In this document: piece after piece, positions 56,438 to 63,934 of the stretch
Numbering within the stretch: the stretch's first letter is position 1
How the letters are laid out: every line of letters begins with the position of its first letter
Source: CAZAMP01 sp964486455
GTDB taxonomy: Bacteria > Eisenbacteria > RBG-16-71-46 > CAZAMP01
NCBI GenBank assembly: GCA_964486455.1
Contig: CAZAMP010000019.1
Location: 11,179 to 75,178 of the forward strand
Direction: 5' to 3'
DNA: 64,000 nucleotides
The notes under the pieces: generated by a model
Told to the model about the DNA's origin: nothing
Seen by the model: only the letters and a program-made list of their open reading frames with translations
Databases searched by the model: none
Made by a program: the position numbers and the translations under genes

Positions 56438-57517
56438 GTGACCGACACACCAATTCCCTTCACGGACCGCGTGAAAGAGCTTCTGGAAAAAGGCAAAGTC
56501 GCCGGAGAGATCTCATCCGCGGATGTCGGCAAGCTCGCGGACGCGAAGGATTTCGACGGCGACACGTTCGAGGTCTTCCTCGAGTCTGTGCGGGAACTCG
56601 GTATCTCCATCCGCCAGGCCGAGGAAGAGAAGGCGCCGCCGATCGATGCCACGGCCGCCGACATTGACATCGCCCGCCTCTATCTACGCGACATCGCACG
56701 CACACCACTCCTTACCCCCTCGGAGGAACGCGCACTGGCAAGGCGTGTGCAGATCGGGGATCCGCATGCCCGTAAGCGCATGATCCTTTCGAACCTGCGA
56801 CTGGTGGTCAAGATCGCGAAAGGCTACCTCAATCGGGGGCTCGACTTTCTGGATCTGATCGAGGAAGGGAACATCGGTCTCATCACCGGTGTCGAGCGCT
56901 TCGATCCCGAGCGCGGCTTTCGGTTCAGCACCTACGGGTCATGGTGGATACGGCAGGCAATCGTTCGAGGGATCGCGCGATCCTCGCGGACCGTCCGGAT
57001 CCCGCTTCACATTCTCCAGATGATCCACAAGTTCCTGGAGACCGAGCGCCGCCTCGGGCATGTGCTCGGCCGCCGCCCTTCACTCGATGATATCGCCGAG
57101 GGGCTGGGGGAGCCGATGCGGAAGGTCGTCCAGGCAAAGGCATTGATCGACGGCATCAAGAGCCTCGACTTCGCGTCCACCCAGGAAGCGTACGAGGGCG
57201 TCCTGGAATCGCAGATCCTGGATCCGCCGCCGCCTCTGGAGAAAGTACTCGACGAGCAGCTGCGATTCGAGTGGCTGAACCGCGTCATCGATGAGCAGCT
57301 TCCCACCCGTGAGAAGGCGATCATTCGCTTCCGCTACGGTTTCGACTATGGGCGCCAACGTTCGCTCACGGAGACGGGGTCCCAGTTCGGCGTGAGCCGC
57401 GAACGCGTCCGCCAGATCGAGAAGCGAGCGCTTCGACGCCTCAAGGCCTATATCGAAGCCGCCGAGCGCCTGCTCCCGCTCGACGGAGAGGAACAGGGAG
57501 AGGAGAAGCCATCGTGA
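56438..57517 (+). CDS. RNA polymerase sigma-70 factor (RpoD/SigA family)
   Basis: Residues 10-55 resemble sigma region 1.1. Region 2 has 'ANIxRxx'-type 'LRLVVKIAKGYLNRGLDFLD' and 'FSTYGSWWIRQAIVRGIA'. Region 4 ends with 'FGVSRERVRQIEKRALRRLK'. At 359 residues it lacks the long variable insert of E. coli RpoD. Whether it is the primary sigma or a group 2 factor cannot be told here. GTG start with GGAGG nearby; it overlaps apt by four bases. Confidence 0.88.
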   Translation: MTDTPIPFTDRVKELLEKGKVAGEISSADVGKLADAKDFDGDTFEVFLESVRELGISIRQAEEEKAPPIDATAADIDIARLYLRDIARTPLLTPSEERALARRVQIGDPHARKRMILSNLRLVVKIAKGYLNRGLDFLDLIEEGNIGLITGVERFDPERGFRFSTYGSWWIRQAIVRGIARSSRTVRIPLHILQMIHKFLETERRLGHVLGRRPSLDDIAEGLGEPMRKVVQAKALIDGIKSLDFASTQEAYEGVLESQILDPPPPLEKVLDEQLRFEWLNRVIDEQLPTREKAIIRFRYGFDYGRQRSLTETGSQFGVSRERVRQIEKRALRRLKAYIEAAERLLPLDGEEQGEEKPS

Positions 57518-58047
57518 CGGATTCCCGTTCGTTCGAGAGCCTCATCCGGGACGTACGCGACTTTCCGAAACCCGGGATCGTCTTCAAGGATCTGACCACG
57601 CTATTCATGGATGCGGATGCCTTCGCGCGCGCCATGCGTGAGCTCGAGCAGTTGATCGATTGGACAGGAGTAGAGCTCATCGTGGCCATCGAGGCGCGTG
57701 GCTTCATTCTGGGCGGATATCTCGCGGCAACACGCGGCCTCGGTTTCGTGCCGATACGGAAGCCAGGCAAGCTGCCGAGCGATTGCGTGCGCGAGGAGTA
57801 CACGCTCGAGTACGGAAGCGATGCGATTGAGATGCATCGAGACGCATGCGCCGGGGGGCGGCGGGTCGTGATCGTCGATGACGTCCTTGCAACGGGTGGG
57901 ACCGCAGCGGCCGCAGCCCGCCTCGTTGAAGCCAGCGATGGAGTGGTCGGTGACGTCGCATTTCTTCTCGAACTGGACTTTCTCGACGGTCGGAGCAAGC
58001 TTCCCGGTCGGACCATCAAGTCGTTGATACACGTAGGCGGGGAATGA
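57514..58047 (+). CDS. apt: adenine phosphoribosyltransferase
   Basis: It salvages adenine to AMP. 'RDFPKPGIVFKDLTTLF' is the N-terminal family motif, and the PRPP-binding loop is 'VVIVDDVLATGGTAAAAARL'. The length of 177 residues is normal. The GTG start overlaps the sigma gene. It converges on cobA, 42 bases away. Confidence 0.95.
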   Translation: MTDSRSFESLIRDVRDFPKPGIVFKDLTTLFMDADAFARAMRELEQLIDWTGVELIVAIEARGFILGGYLAATRGLGFVPIRKPGKLPSDCVREEYTLEYGSDAIEMHRDACAGGRRVVIVDDVLATGGTAAAAARLVEASDGVVGDVAFLLELDFLDGRSKLPGRTIKSLIHVGGE

Positions 58048-58089
58048 GGCATCTTGTCCGGACAAAGCGCTCGGCAGATTCTTCTGACG

Positions 58090-58824
58090 TCAGGCCTCTT
58101 CGAGAGAGACCACGCCGCCGATGATGACGACCGACGGTGGCGTCAACTGCTCTTCCGTCACCCGCTTGTGCAACTCCTCGAGCCTGGCAGTGATCCGCCG
58201 CTGATCGGGTCGCGTGGCCCGGCAGACCACAGCCGCTGGTGTTGTCCCAGCTAAGCCCGCATCCAGCAAACGAGTCACTAACTTCTCGAGATTCGCCATC
58301 GCCATGTAGATTACGAGCGTGCTTCCCGAAGCCGCAAGAGACGCCCAGTCGACGTCGGAGTGTTCCTTAGTGGGATCCTCGTGACCGGTGACGAGCGTGA
58401 CGCACGAGCTCACTCCGCGCAACGTGAGGGGGATGCCGGTAGCGGCACCTGCGGCGACCGCGGCCGTCACCCCGGGGACTATCTCAACCGGAATGCCGGC
58501 GGCCGCCAACTCGTCGGCTTCCTCTCCGCCTCGTCCAAAGACGAAGGGATCGCCGTTCTTGAGCCGTACGACGCGCTTGCCGCTCCGTGCGAACTCGACC
58601 AACCGTCGGTTGATCTCGTCCTGGGGAACGGAGTGATCGCCGCAGCGCTTGCCGACGCTGATCAGTTCGGCCCCGGGGCGCGCATGTTGAAGCATCTCCA
58701 CGCCAGCGAGGCGATCGTAGAGAACGACGTCCGCCTCCGCCAATGCGCGGGCGCCGCGAAGGGTGATGAGTTCGGGGTCACCGGGACCCGCGCCGACCAG
58801 CGTAACCGATCCGGGTTTGATCAT
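58090..58824 (-). CDS. cobA: uroporphyrinogen-III C-methyltransferase
   Basis: It methylates uroporphyrinogen III twice to give precorrin-2. The SAM-dependent fold is clear: 'LVGAGPGDPELITLRGARAL' near the start, 'LKNGDPFVFGRGGEE' and 'VPGVTAAVAAGAATGIPLT'. The length of 244 residues is normal. A longer frame is rejected because the ATG at 58824 overlaps the next gene's stop by four bases. With that gene it completes siroheme synthesis. Confidence 0.94.
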   Translation of the reverse strand: MIKPGSVTLVGAGPGDPELITLRGARALAEADVVLYDRLAGVEMLQHARPGAELISVGKRCGDHSVPQDEINRRLVEFARSGKRVVRLKNGDPFVFGRGGEEADELAAAGIPVEIVPGVTAAVAAGAATGIPLTLRGVSSCVTLVTGHEDPTKEHSDVDWASLAASGSTLVIYMAMANLEKLVTRLLDAGLAGTTPAAVVCRATRPDQRRITARLEELHKRVTEEQLTPPSVVIIGGVVSLEEA

Positions 58825-59513
58825 TCTTTCATCCACTCGTTGATGCGACGCCAGAGTTCCTCTTCGAGTGCGTCGCGATCCATGTCGCGGGCGATTCGGA
58901 CCAGAGATTCGTCCGCCAGTCGCCGGAGAACCGCACCGCGGCGTTCGGGATCGGATATCGTCTCCATGCAACGTCTGCGGACCGACGCGAGGGCGTCGAA
59001 CAAACGCGCGTATTCCTCCCCGAAGTCGTTGAGCAACCTCGATTTGATGAGTCCCGCCCAGGCCGGGCTTGCGCCTCCCGTCGATACTGCGAGCATCAGA
59101 CGCCCGCGCCTCGCAACGGCCGGCACGGCGAACGTGCAAAGTTCGGGGCGATCGACCACGTTGACCGGGATGTTGAGCTCTCGCGCTTCGGCGGACACGG
59201 AGGCTCCAAGCGCTTCGTCGTCGACAGCCGAGATGGCGAGAAACGCCCCGGCCAGGTCTCCGCGCTCGTAGACCCGCTCATGGTGGGTCACTCGTCCGTC
59301 GGCAACGAGGCCGGTGACGGCGTCGCTGAGGAGTGGAGCGATCACGGTCACCCGTGCCCCACAACTGACGAGCGCTTCTATCTTTCGTTCCGCAACCCTT
59401 CCTCCGCCGATCACGATGACTGTTTCGCCATCGATAGACAAGGAGACGGGAAAGAGGTCGCGGCCGGTGCGTTCCGAGCGTTCCATGATCTGACCATCCA
59501 GGCGGCGAGCCAT
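58821..59513 (-). CDS. precorrin-2 dehydrogenase / sirohydrochlorin ferrochelatase (CysG N-terminal type)
   Basis: It oxidises precorrin-2 and inserts iron to give siroheme, the cofactor of DsrAB and assimilatory sulfite reductases. The NAD-binding 'VIVIGGGRVAERKIEALVS' is near residue 31; 'VVDRPELCTFAVPA' and 'VSTGGASPAWAGLIK' are family motifs. 230 residues, so a stand-alone CysG N-terminal half. The start at 59513 has no clear ribosome site; the ATG at 59486 is an alternative with GGATGG upstream. Confidence 0.9.
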   Translation of the reverse strand: MARRLDGQIMERSERTGRDLFPVSLSIDGETVIVIGGGRVAERKIEALVSCGARVTVIAPLLSDAVTGLVADGRVTHHERVYERGDLAGAFLAISAVDDEALGASVSAEARELNIPVNVVDRPELCTFAVPAVARRGRLMLAVSTGGASPAWAGLIKSRLLNDFGEEYARLFDALASVRRRCMETISDPERRGAVLRRLADESLVRIARDMDRDALEEELWRRINEWMKE

Positions 59514-59548
59514 GAAGGCGGAGGATTACCCACGTTCCGCGCCGGGGC

Positions 59549-59577
59549 ACGCTAGCAAAGGGCATGCGGGCCGTCAA
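59549..59577 (-). promoter_or_regulatory. putative promoter of the siroheme genes
   Basis: On the minus strand TTGACG (59577-59572), a 17-base gap, TAGCGT (59554-59549), with TGC upstream as an extended -10. The predicted leader is about 28 bases. Confidence 0.55.
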
Positions 59578-59742
59578 GGCGGGGCGGGAGGCGGTACCCC
59601 GACGCGCCTTCCGGGCGAACGGGTGGTGGTGACACGGGATCGTGCGGCCACCCTTATGGAACGCTCGGACCGATCCGACATCCAGGGATGACTGGCACGC
59701 ACGCTGAGGCCGGTTCGCGTGCAATCTCGGGGCCGAATGTGT

Positions 59743-59772
59743 TTGCCACGTCACTTTCTTTCTGACTACAAT
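59743..59772 (+). promoter_or_regulatory. putative promoter of the DsrD-like/dsrL/dsrN unit
   Basis: TTGCCA at 59743-59748, an 18-base gap, TACAAT at 59767-59772. The leader is about 70 bases and contains a hairpin. Confidence 0.5.
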
Positions 59773-59801
59773 GTCATGCAGCAGAATCAGTGTTTGTGCA
59801 T

Positions 59802-59817
59802 GCTGTCCACGGACAGC
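59802..59817. other. leader hairpin upstream of the DsrD-like gene
   Basis: GCTGTC-CACG-GACAGC, a six-pair stem with a four-base loop, about 33 bases before the ATG. No T-run follows. Confidence 0.4.
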
Positions 59818-59849
59818 GCGGGAACTAAGCCGGGTGGGGAGGAATACAC

Positions 59850-60080
59850 ATGGCGGTGACAATCGAGCAGCTGGCCGAAGCCATGTATGAGTTGGTGAAG
59901 CAGTACACGGGGCAAAGGCAGTTCACGGCACGCGAGCTTACGAAGACCATGATCGAGCAGCATGGAGACGACGCCAGCCGAAGCGACTGTAAGAAGGCTG
60001 TGCGTCTGCTGATCGATTCGGGGCGTTGCATCTACACGTACAAAGGGGGCAGCTACGTTGAATTGCCCCCGAAGGAATAG
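59850..60080 (+). CDS. small winged-helix-like protein, possible DsrD
   Basis: A 76-residue protein. Its layout matches Desulfovibrio DsrD (78 residues): a helix, then 'DCKKAVRLLIDSG' aligned with 'EVKKILTALVNDE', and a terminal hairpin 'YTYKGGSYVEL' aligned with 'YWSSGSTTMYGL'. DsrD is a winged-helix activator of DsrAB and a mark of the reductive pathway. The match is weak and was made from memory; the position directly before dsrL and dsrN strengthens it. GGAGGAA precedes the ATG. Confidence 0.5.
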   Translation: MAVTIEQLAEAMYELVKQYTGQRQFTARELTKTMIEQHGDDASRSDCKKAVRLLIDSGRCIYTYKGGSYVELPPKE

Positions 60081-60246
60081 GGCACGTCGTCACGCCTGAG
60101 CGCTGGCTGTGAGGGGGCGCGGGCGGGCTTCTCTAGACGATCCCACGAGAAGGCCGGGCACGGGACCGCCAGTGCGTCTGTCCCACCTATGCGAACGATT
60201 CCCTGGAGCCGTGCCGGGCACTCAACTGCCTGAATGAGGGTTCATC
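60081..60246. other. 166-base structured gap before dsrL
   Basis: No gene or clear promoter. GGCACGG at 60157-60163 can pair with CCGTGCC at 60209-60215, and a shorter GGCTTCTC / GAGAAGGCC stem lies upstream. It may set the relative level of DsrL. Confidence 0.3.
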
Positions 60247-61929
60247 ATGGTCCTGAAGAAAAAGAAGAAGAAGAAAAAGAAATCATTCGCAGCGAGGGGC
60301 GCGACGTCGGGTGTGCATGACTCGGGGAAACGTCCGTTCCAGGACGAGAAGCACCCTCCGTGCGCGGACCATTGCCCGGCCGGGAACAAGGTCCGGAAGT
60401 TCGTAACCACGATCGGCCAGGCAACGAAACAGAACAAGAGCCCGGAGCAGGCGTTCGAAGAGGCGTGGTACATCTACACGGAGACGAATCCGTTTCCGGC
60501 CACGTGCGGTCGCGTCTGTCCGCATCCATGTGAGACCGGATGCAACCGTACCGATCTGGATGGGGCGGTTGGGATCAACAAGATCGAACGCACGATCGGT
60601 GACTTCGGTCTGGAGAAGGGTCTGAAGCTCCGGAAGTCGGTCGACGAGACTCGTCCCGAGAGGATCGCGGTGGTCGGTGCCGGGCCCGCCGGCCTGTCGT
60701 GTGCTTATCATCTGGCACGCGTCGGCTACCCCGTGACGGTCTACGAATCCGCGGACAAACCGGGCGGAATGCTTCTCTGGGGGATCCCTCGCTATCGGCT
60801 TCCGGCGGATGTCCTCGAGGCGGAGATCGCGAAGATCCTCGAGCTCGGCGTCGAACTCAAGTGCAACGTCCGGATCGGGACCGATATCTCGCTCGAAGAG
60901 CTTCAAAGCCGGCACCAGGCGGTCTTTCTGAGCATCGGCGCTCACAAAGGCAAGCGCCTAGGCGTGGAAGGCGAAGAGGCCGAGAACGTTCTCTCCGGCG
61001 TGGAGTTCCTCAATCGAACTCATCACGGTGAGACGATCGACGTCGGCGACAACGTCATCGTCGTGGGCGGTGGTGACACCGCGATCGATGCAGCGCGCAT
61101 CTGCCGCCGTCTCGGCGCGACTACGACGATCGTGTACCGACGGACGATCAAGGAGATGCCCGCGATCGACGAGGAGATCGAGGATGCTCAGGCAGAAGGT
61201 GTGAAGCTCGAGTACCTCGTCGCGCCGATCGGCTTCACCGTAGACAACGGTCTTATTACGCACATGAAGTGCCTCCGGATGAAGTTGGGTGAGCCTGACG
61301 CTTCGGGACGCCGGCGTCCGGTCCCGATTGAAGGATCGGAGTTTGAGATTCCCGCCACAACGGTCATCGCGGCGATCAGCCAGGAACCCGACTTCGAGGG
61401 ATTCGAGTCGCTCATCGAAGGTCGTGACTGGTTCAAGATCGATGAGACGGGCGCCATGGAGAAGGGCGACGGTCTCTATGCCGGTGGAGACGCGGTGAAC
61501 CTGGCTCTGGCGAGCACCGCGATCGGACATGGGCGCTGTGCCGCGCAATCGATCGATTTCCGTCTCCGCGGCATCGAGCCCCCGCCGCCGCAGCCATTTC
61601 CGATCATCACCAAGGAGAAGATGCGCCTCGATTTCTACGAGAAGGCTGATCGCGTCGAGCAGGAGAGCCTTCCGATCGAGGAGCGTCTGACGCAGATGAT
61701 CGCGGAGGTGAACAAGGGGCTGACGCACGACCAGGCGGCGAAGGAAGCGGAGCGCTGCATGAGCTGCGGCTACTGTTTCCAGTGTGAACAATGCTGGATC
61801 ATGTGCACCGAGAGGGCGATTATCAAGCCGAACGAGGCGGGCATCGCGTTCACTTTCGATCTCAACAAGTGCAACGGTTGTGACAAGTGCGCCGAGGTTT
61901 GTCCGTGCGGTTTCATTGGAATGAGGTAG
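60247..61929 (+). CDS. dsrL: DsrL-type iron-sulfur flavoprotein, NAD(P)H:acceptor oxidoreductase
   Basis: A GltD-like flavoprotein with extra ferredoxin domain. N-terminal iron-sulfur cysteines ('CADHCPAG' near residue 39, 'CGRVCPHPCETGC' near 85), an FAD motif 'VVGAGPAGLSCAYHLARVG', then a second Rossmann motif 'VVGGGDTAIDAARICRRLG' with 'YRR' after it, which suits NADPH. The C-terminus has two 4Fe4S motifs ('CMSCGYCFQCEQC', 'CNGCDKCAEVCPCG'). 560 residues, shorter than the roughly 650 of Allochromatium DsrL. It begins with nine lysines. Neighbours dsrN and dsrC, and the lack of gltB, favour DsrL over GltD. Confidence 0.8.
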   Translation: MVLKKKKKKKKKSFAARGATSGVHDSGKRPFQDEKHPPCADHCPAGNKVRKFVTTIGQATKQNKSPEQAFEEAWYIYTETNPFPATCGRVCPHPCETGCNRTDLDGAVGINKIERTIGDFGLEKGLKLRKSVDETRPERIAVVGAGPAGLSCAYHLARVGYPVTVYESADKPGGMLLWGIPRYRLPADVLEAEIAKILELGVELKCNVRIGTDISLEELQSRHQAVFLSIGAHKGKRLGVEGEEAENVLSGVEFLNRTHHGETIDVGDNVIVVGGGDTAIDAARICRRLGATTTIVYRRTIKEMPAIDEEIEDAQAEGVKLEYLVAPIGFTVDNGLITHMKCLRMKLGEPDASGRRRPVPIEGSEFEIPATTVIAAISQEPDFEGFESLIEGRDWFKIDETGAMEKGDGLYAGGDAVNLALASTAIGHGRCAAQSIDFRLRGIEPPPPQPFPIITKEKMRLDFYEKADRVEQESLPIEERLTQMIAEVNKGLTHDQAAKEAERCMSCGYCFQCEQCWIMCTERAIIKPNEAGIAFTFDLNKCNGCDKCAEVCPCGFIGMR

Positions 61930-61948
61930 AGACCTCCCGGTAGGCGAG

Positions 61949-63367
61949 ATGCCGACCAACGCAAACGATCATCGACTTCAGCGGCCCCGCGTGTTGATCG
62001 CGGGGTTGCGGGGAAGCGGGGGGAAATCTCTCGTCGCCGTAGGCGTTGCTGCGGCCTGGCACAATCGTGGCTGGGCGGTGGCCCCCTTCAAGAAGGGGGC
62101 GGACTACATTGACGCCGCGTGGTTGAGCGCCGCCACAGAACGTCCCTGCCGAAATCTCGATCTCTTCATGGTCAAGGAGGAGATCGTCCGTCGTTCGTTC
62201 GTCGAGGCGAGCACCGCCGATGATCTATCGGTGATCGAGGGAAATCGCGGGCTATACGACGGCATGGATCCCGTCGGCACATACAGCTCGGCCGAAGTGG
62301 CGAAGCTTATTCGTTCCCCGATCGTTCTGGTCTGTGATTGCACGAAGACGACCCGCACCTTGGCCGCGATGATCATGGGCTGTCAGCAGTTCGATCCCCA
62401 AGTCGAGATTCGAGGCATCGTCCTGAACCGCGTGGCGGGTCGCCGCCATGAAGCGCTGCTTCGCGAAGTTGTCGATCAATACTGTGCTCTTCCCGTAGTG
62501 GGCGCCATCCCGCGTTTTTCCGAATCTCCGTTTCCGGAACGCCACCTCGGTCTCGTCCCTCCCCAGGAGCACACACAAGTCCCCGAAGCGATCGCGCGGG
62601 CGGCCCGGATCGCGGAGGTCCATCTCGACTTGGACGCGATCCGCGACATCGCCGTGGCGGCTGATTCTCTTTCAGTCGATCCGGCAACAAAGCCGGAGCG
62701 GGCGCCGGTGTCCGGCACGCCACGCGTTCGGATCGGCGTTCTGCGCGATGAGGCGTTTCAGTTCTACTATCCTGAAAACCTCGAGGCGATTGCGGCGGCC
62801 GGGGGGGAGATTGTCGAGGCATCACCGCTGCGTGACACGACGCTTCCCACGGTGGACGCGATCTACATCGGAGGGGGCTTCCCCGAGACGCTCGCGGACC
62901 GCCTTGCGGAGAACGCGTCATTTCGGAAGGCGGTCGCCGAGGCCGTGAACGCCGGCGTCCCGGTCTACGCGGAGTGCGCCGGCGCCGTCTATCTCGGGAA
63001 GAGCCTCGTGATGGACGACAATACGTATCCCATGTCAGGTGCTCTTCCCGTTGTTTTCGGGTTTGGGCCGAGGCCACAGGGGCACGGCTACTCGGTCATG
63101 GATGTCGCGGCGGAGAATCCGTTCTTCCCGATCGGGGAGTCGTTCAACGGACACGAGTTTCACTACTCGCGCGTCTTGGACATGGACGAAGATGAAATCA
63201 CACTCGTGTTTCGTGTGCGCCGTGGATACGGTGTCGATGGGGAGCGCGACGGGATCTGCCGGAAGAACACGCTGGCGACGTACTGCCACCTTCACGCGCT
63301 AGGCGTCGAAGGATGGGCTCCCGCATTGGTGCGAGCGGGCGCGGCGCGCATGGGGACGACTCACTAG
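61949..63367 (+). CDS. dsrN: DsrN: cobyrinate a,c-diamide synthase-like siroheme amidase
   Basis: A glutamine-dependent amidase. The P-loop-like 'LIAGLRGSGGKSLVAVGVAA' opens an ATPase domain. The C-terminal glutaminase has nucleophile Cys near residue 342 in 'VYAECAGAVYLGKSL'. In dsr clusters DsrN amidates siroheme for DsrAB. The close relative CbiA acts in cobalamin synthesis; no other cobalamin gene but cobA is here, and the dsr neighbours support DsrN. The length of 472 residues is normal. It lies 19 bases after dsrL. Confidence 0.8.
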   Translation: MPTNANDHRLQRPRVLIAGLRGSGGKSLVAVGVAAAWHNRGWAVAPFKKGADYIDAAWLSAATERPCRNLDLFMVKEEIVRRSFVEASTADDLSVIEGNRGLYDGMDPVGTYSSAEVAKLIRSPIVLVCDCTKTTRTLAAMIMGCQQFDPQVEIRGIVLNRVAGRRHEALLREVVDQYCALPVVGAIPRFSESPFPERHLGLVPPQEHTQVPEAIARAARIAEVHLDLDAIRDIAVAADSLSVDPATKPERAPVSGTPRVRIGVLRDEAFQFYYPENLEAIAAAGGEIVEASPLRDTTLPTVDAIYIGGGFPETLADRLAENASFRKAVAEAVNAGVPVYAECAGAVYLGKSLVMDDNTYPMSGALPVVFGFGPRPQGHGYSVMDVAAENPFFPIGESFNGHEFHYSRVLDMDEDEITLVFRVRRGYGVDGERDGICRKNTLATYCHLHALGVEGWAPALVRAGAARMGTTH

Positions 63368-63400
63368 CTCCATCGGATCGGACCAGAGCGTAAAGAAGAA

Positions 63401-63434
63401 GCGGGGGGTTCGACAGGCGGCCCCCCCGCGTTTT
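63401..63434. terminator. bidirectional intrinsic terminator between dsrN and dsrC
   Basis: GCGGGGGG (63401-63408) pairs with CCCCCCGC (63422-63429). On the plus strand GTTTT follows the stem. On the minus strand the stem is followed by CTTCTTCTTTA. It serves both convergent genes. Confidence 0.75.
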
Positions 63435-63460
63435 GCGTTCGGATCGATCGGATACTCAGA

Positions 63461-63778
63461 TTAGACGCAGCCCGTTGGCTTCGGCAGCCCCGCCACCTTG
63501 CAAGCCCCCTTCGCCGGTCCACTCGGGAACAGCTCGTAGACTTTCTTCAGCGGGAATCCGGTCTGCTTGCAGAGCTTGCGGATCATCGGCGCCATGTTGA
63601 ATTCGAGATAGTACTCGCGAAGGTAGTTGACGAGCTTCCAGTGCTCGTCGGTCATCTCCGTGACACCTTCGGTCTCGGCGAGAGACTTTGCAACGGCATC
63701 GTCCCAGGAACCCGGATCTTGGATGAATCCATCCTCATCGATTTCCAGCTGCTTGCCGCCGAGTTCGGTCATTGGCAT
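63461..63778 (-). CDS. dsrC: sulfur carrier protein DsrC (TusE/DsrC family)
   Basis: The sulfur-carrier substrate of DsrAB: it forms the DsrC trisulfide in sulfite reduction or delivers sulfur in the reverse pathway. 105 residues. 'APMIRKLCKQTGFPLKKVYE' is typical, and the C-terminal arm 'GACKVAGLPKPTGCV' has both conserved cysteines, Cys93 and the penultimate Cys104. True DsrC keeps both; TusE homologues keep only the last. GAGGAG precedes the ATG. dsrA and dsrB are not in the window. Confidence 0.93.
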   Translation of the reverse strand: MPMTELGGKQLEIDEDGFIQDPGSWDDAVAKSLAETEGVTEMTDEHWKLVNYLREYYLEFNMAPMIRKLCKQTGFPLKKVYELFPSGPAKGACKVAGLPKPTGCV

Positions 63779-63906
63779 GATTCTACTCCTCGTCTCTTGC
63801 GCTCGTCCTGCACGGCGCTACCCAGGTCATCCACCCAACCATTCCGTGCTAGCGCGCAGACCGCCTTCCCGTGGGGGAGGCTCCGCACGCCACTCAAATC
63901 GTGAAC

Positions 63907-63934
63907 ATTTTATCGACTTCCGCTCCGCTGTCAA
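63907..63934 (-). promoter_or_regulatory. strong putative dsrC promoter
   Basis: On the minus strand TTGACA (63934-63929), a 16-base gap, TAAAAT (63912-63907). It is the closest to the sigma-70 consensus in the window. It predicts a leader of about 120 bases. Confidence 0.6.

Larger units (their letters stand above)
59514..59849. other. 336-base divergent regulatory region
   Basis: No gene is supported. It holds promoters pointing both ways, to the siroheme genes and to the dsr-type genes, and a leader hairpin. The middle, about 59580-59740, shows nothing I can identify. Confidence 0.6.

Noticed and set aside
60247..61929. Glutamate synthase small subunit (GltD)
   Set aside because: Extra C-terminal ferredoxin motifs, no gltB nearby and dsrN/dsrC neighbours fit DsrL better.
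61949..63367. CbiA/CobB of cobalamin synthesis
   Set aside because: No other corrin-ring genes except cobA, which also serves siroheme; dsr neighbours favour DsrN. Not fully excluded without a tree.
63461..63778. TusE (tRNA thiolation) rather than DsrC
   Set aside because: Both C-terminal cysteines of true DsrC are present and no tusBCD genes are seen.
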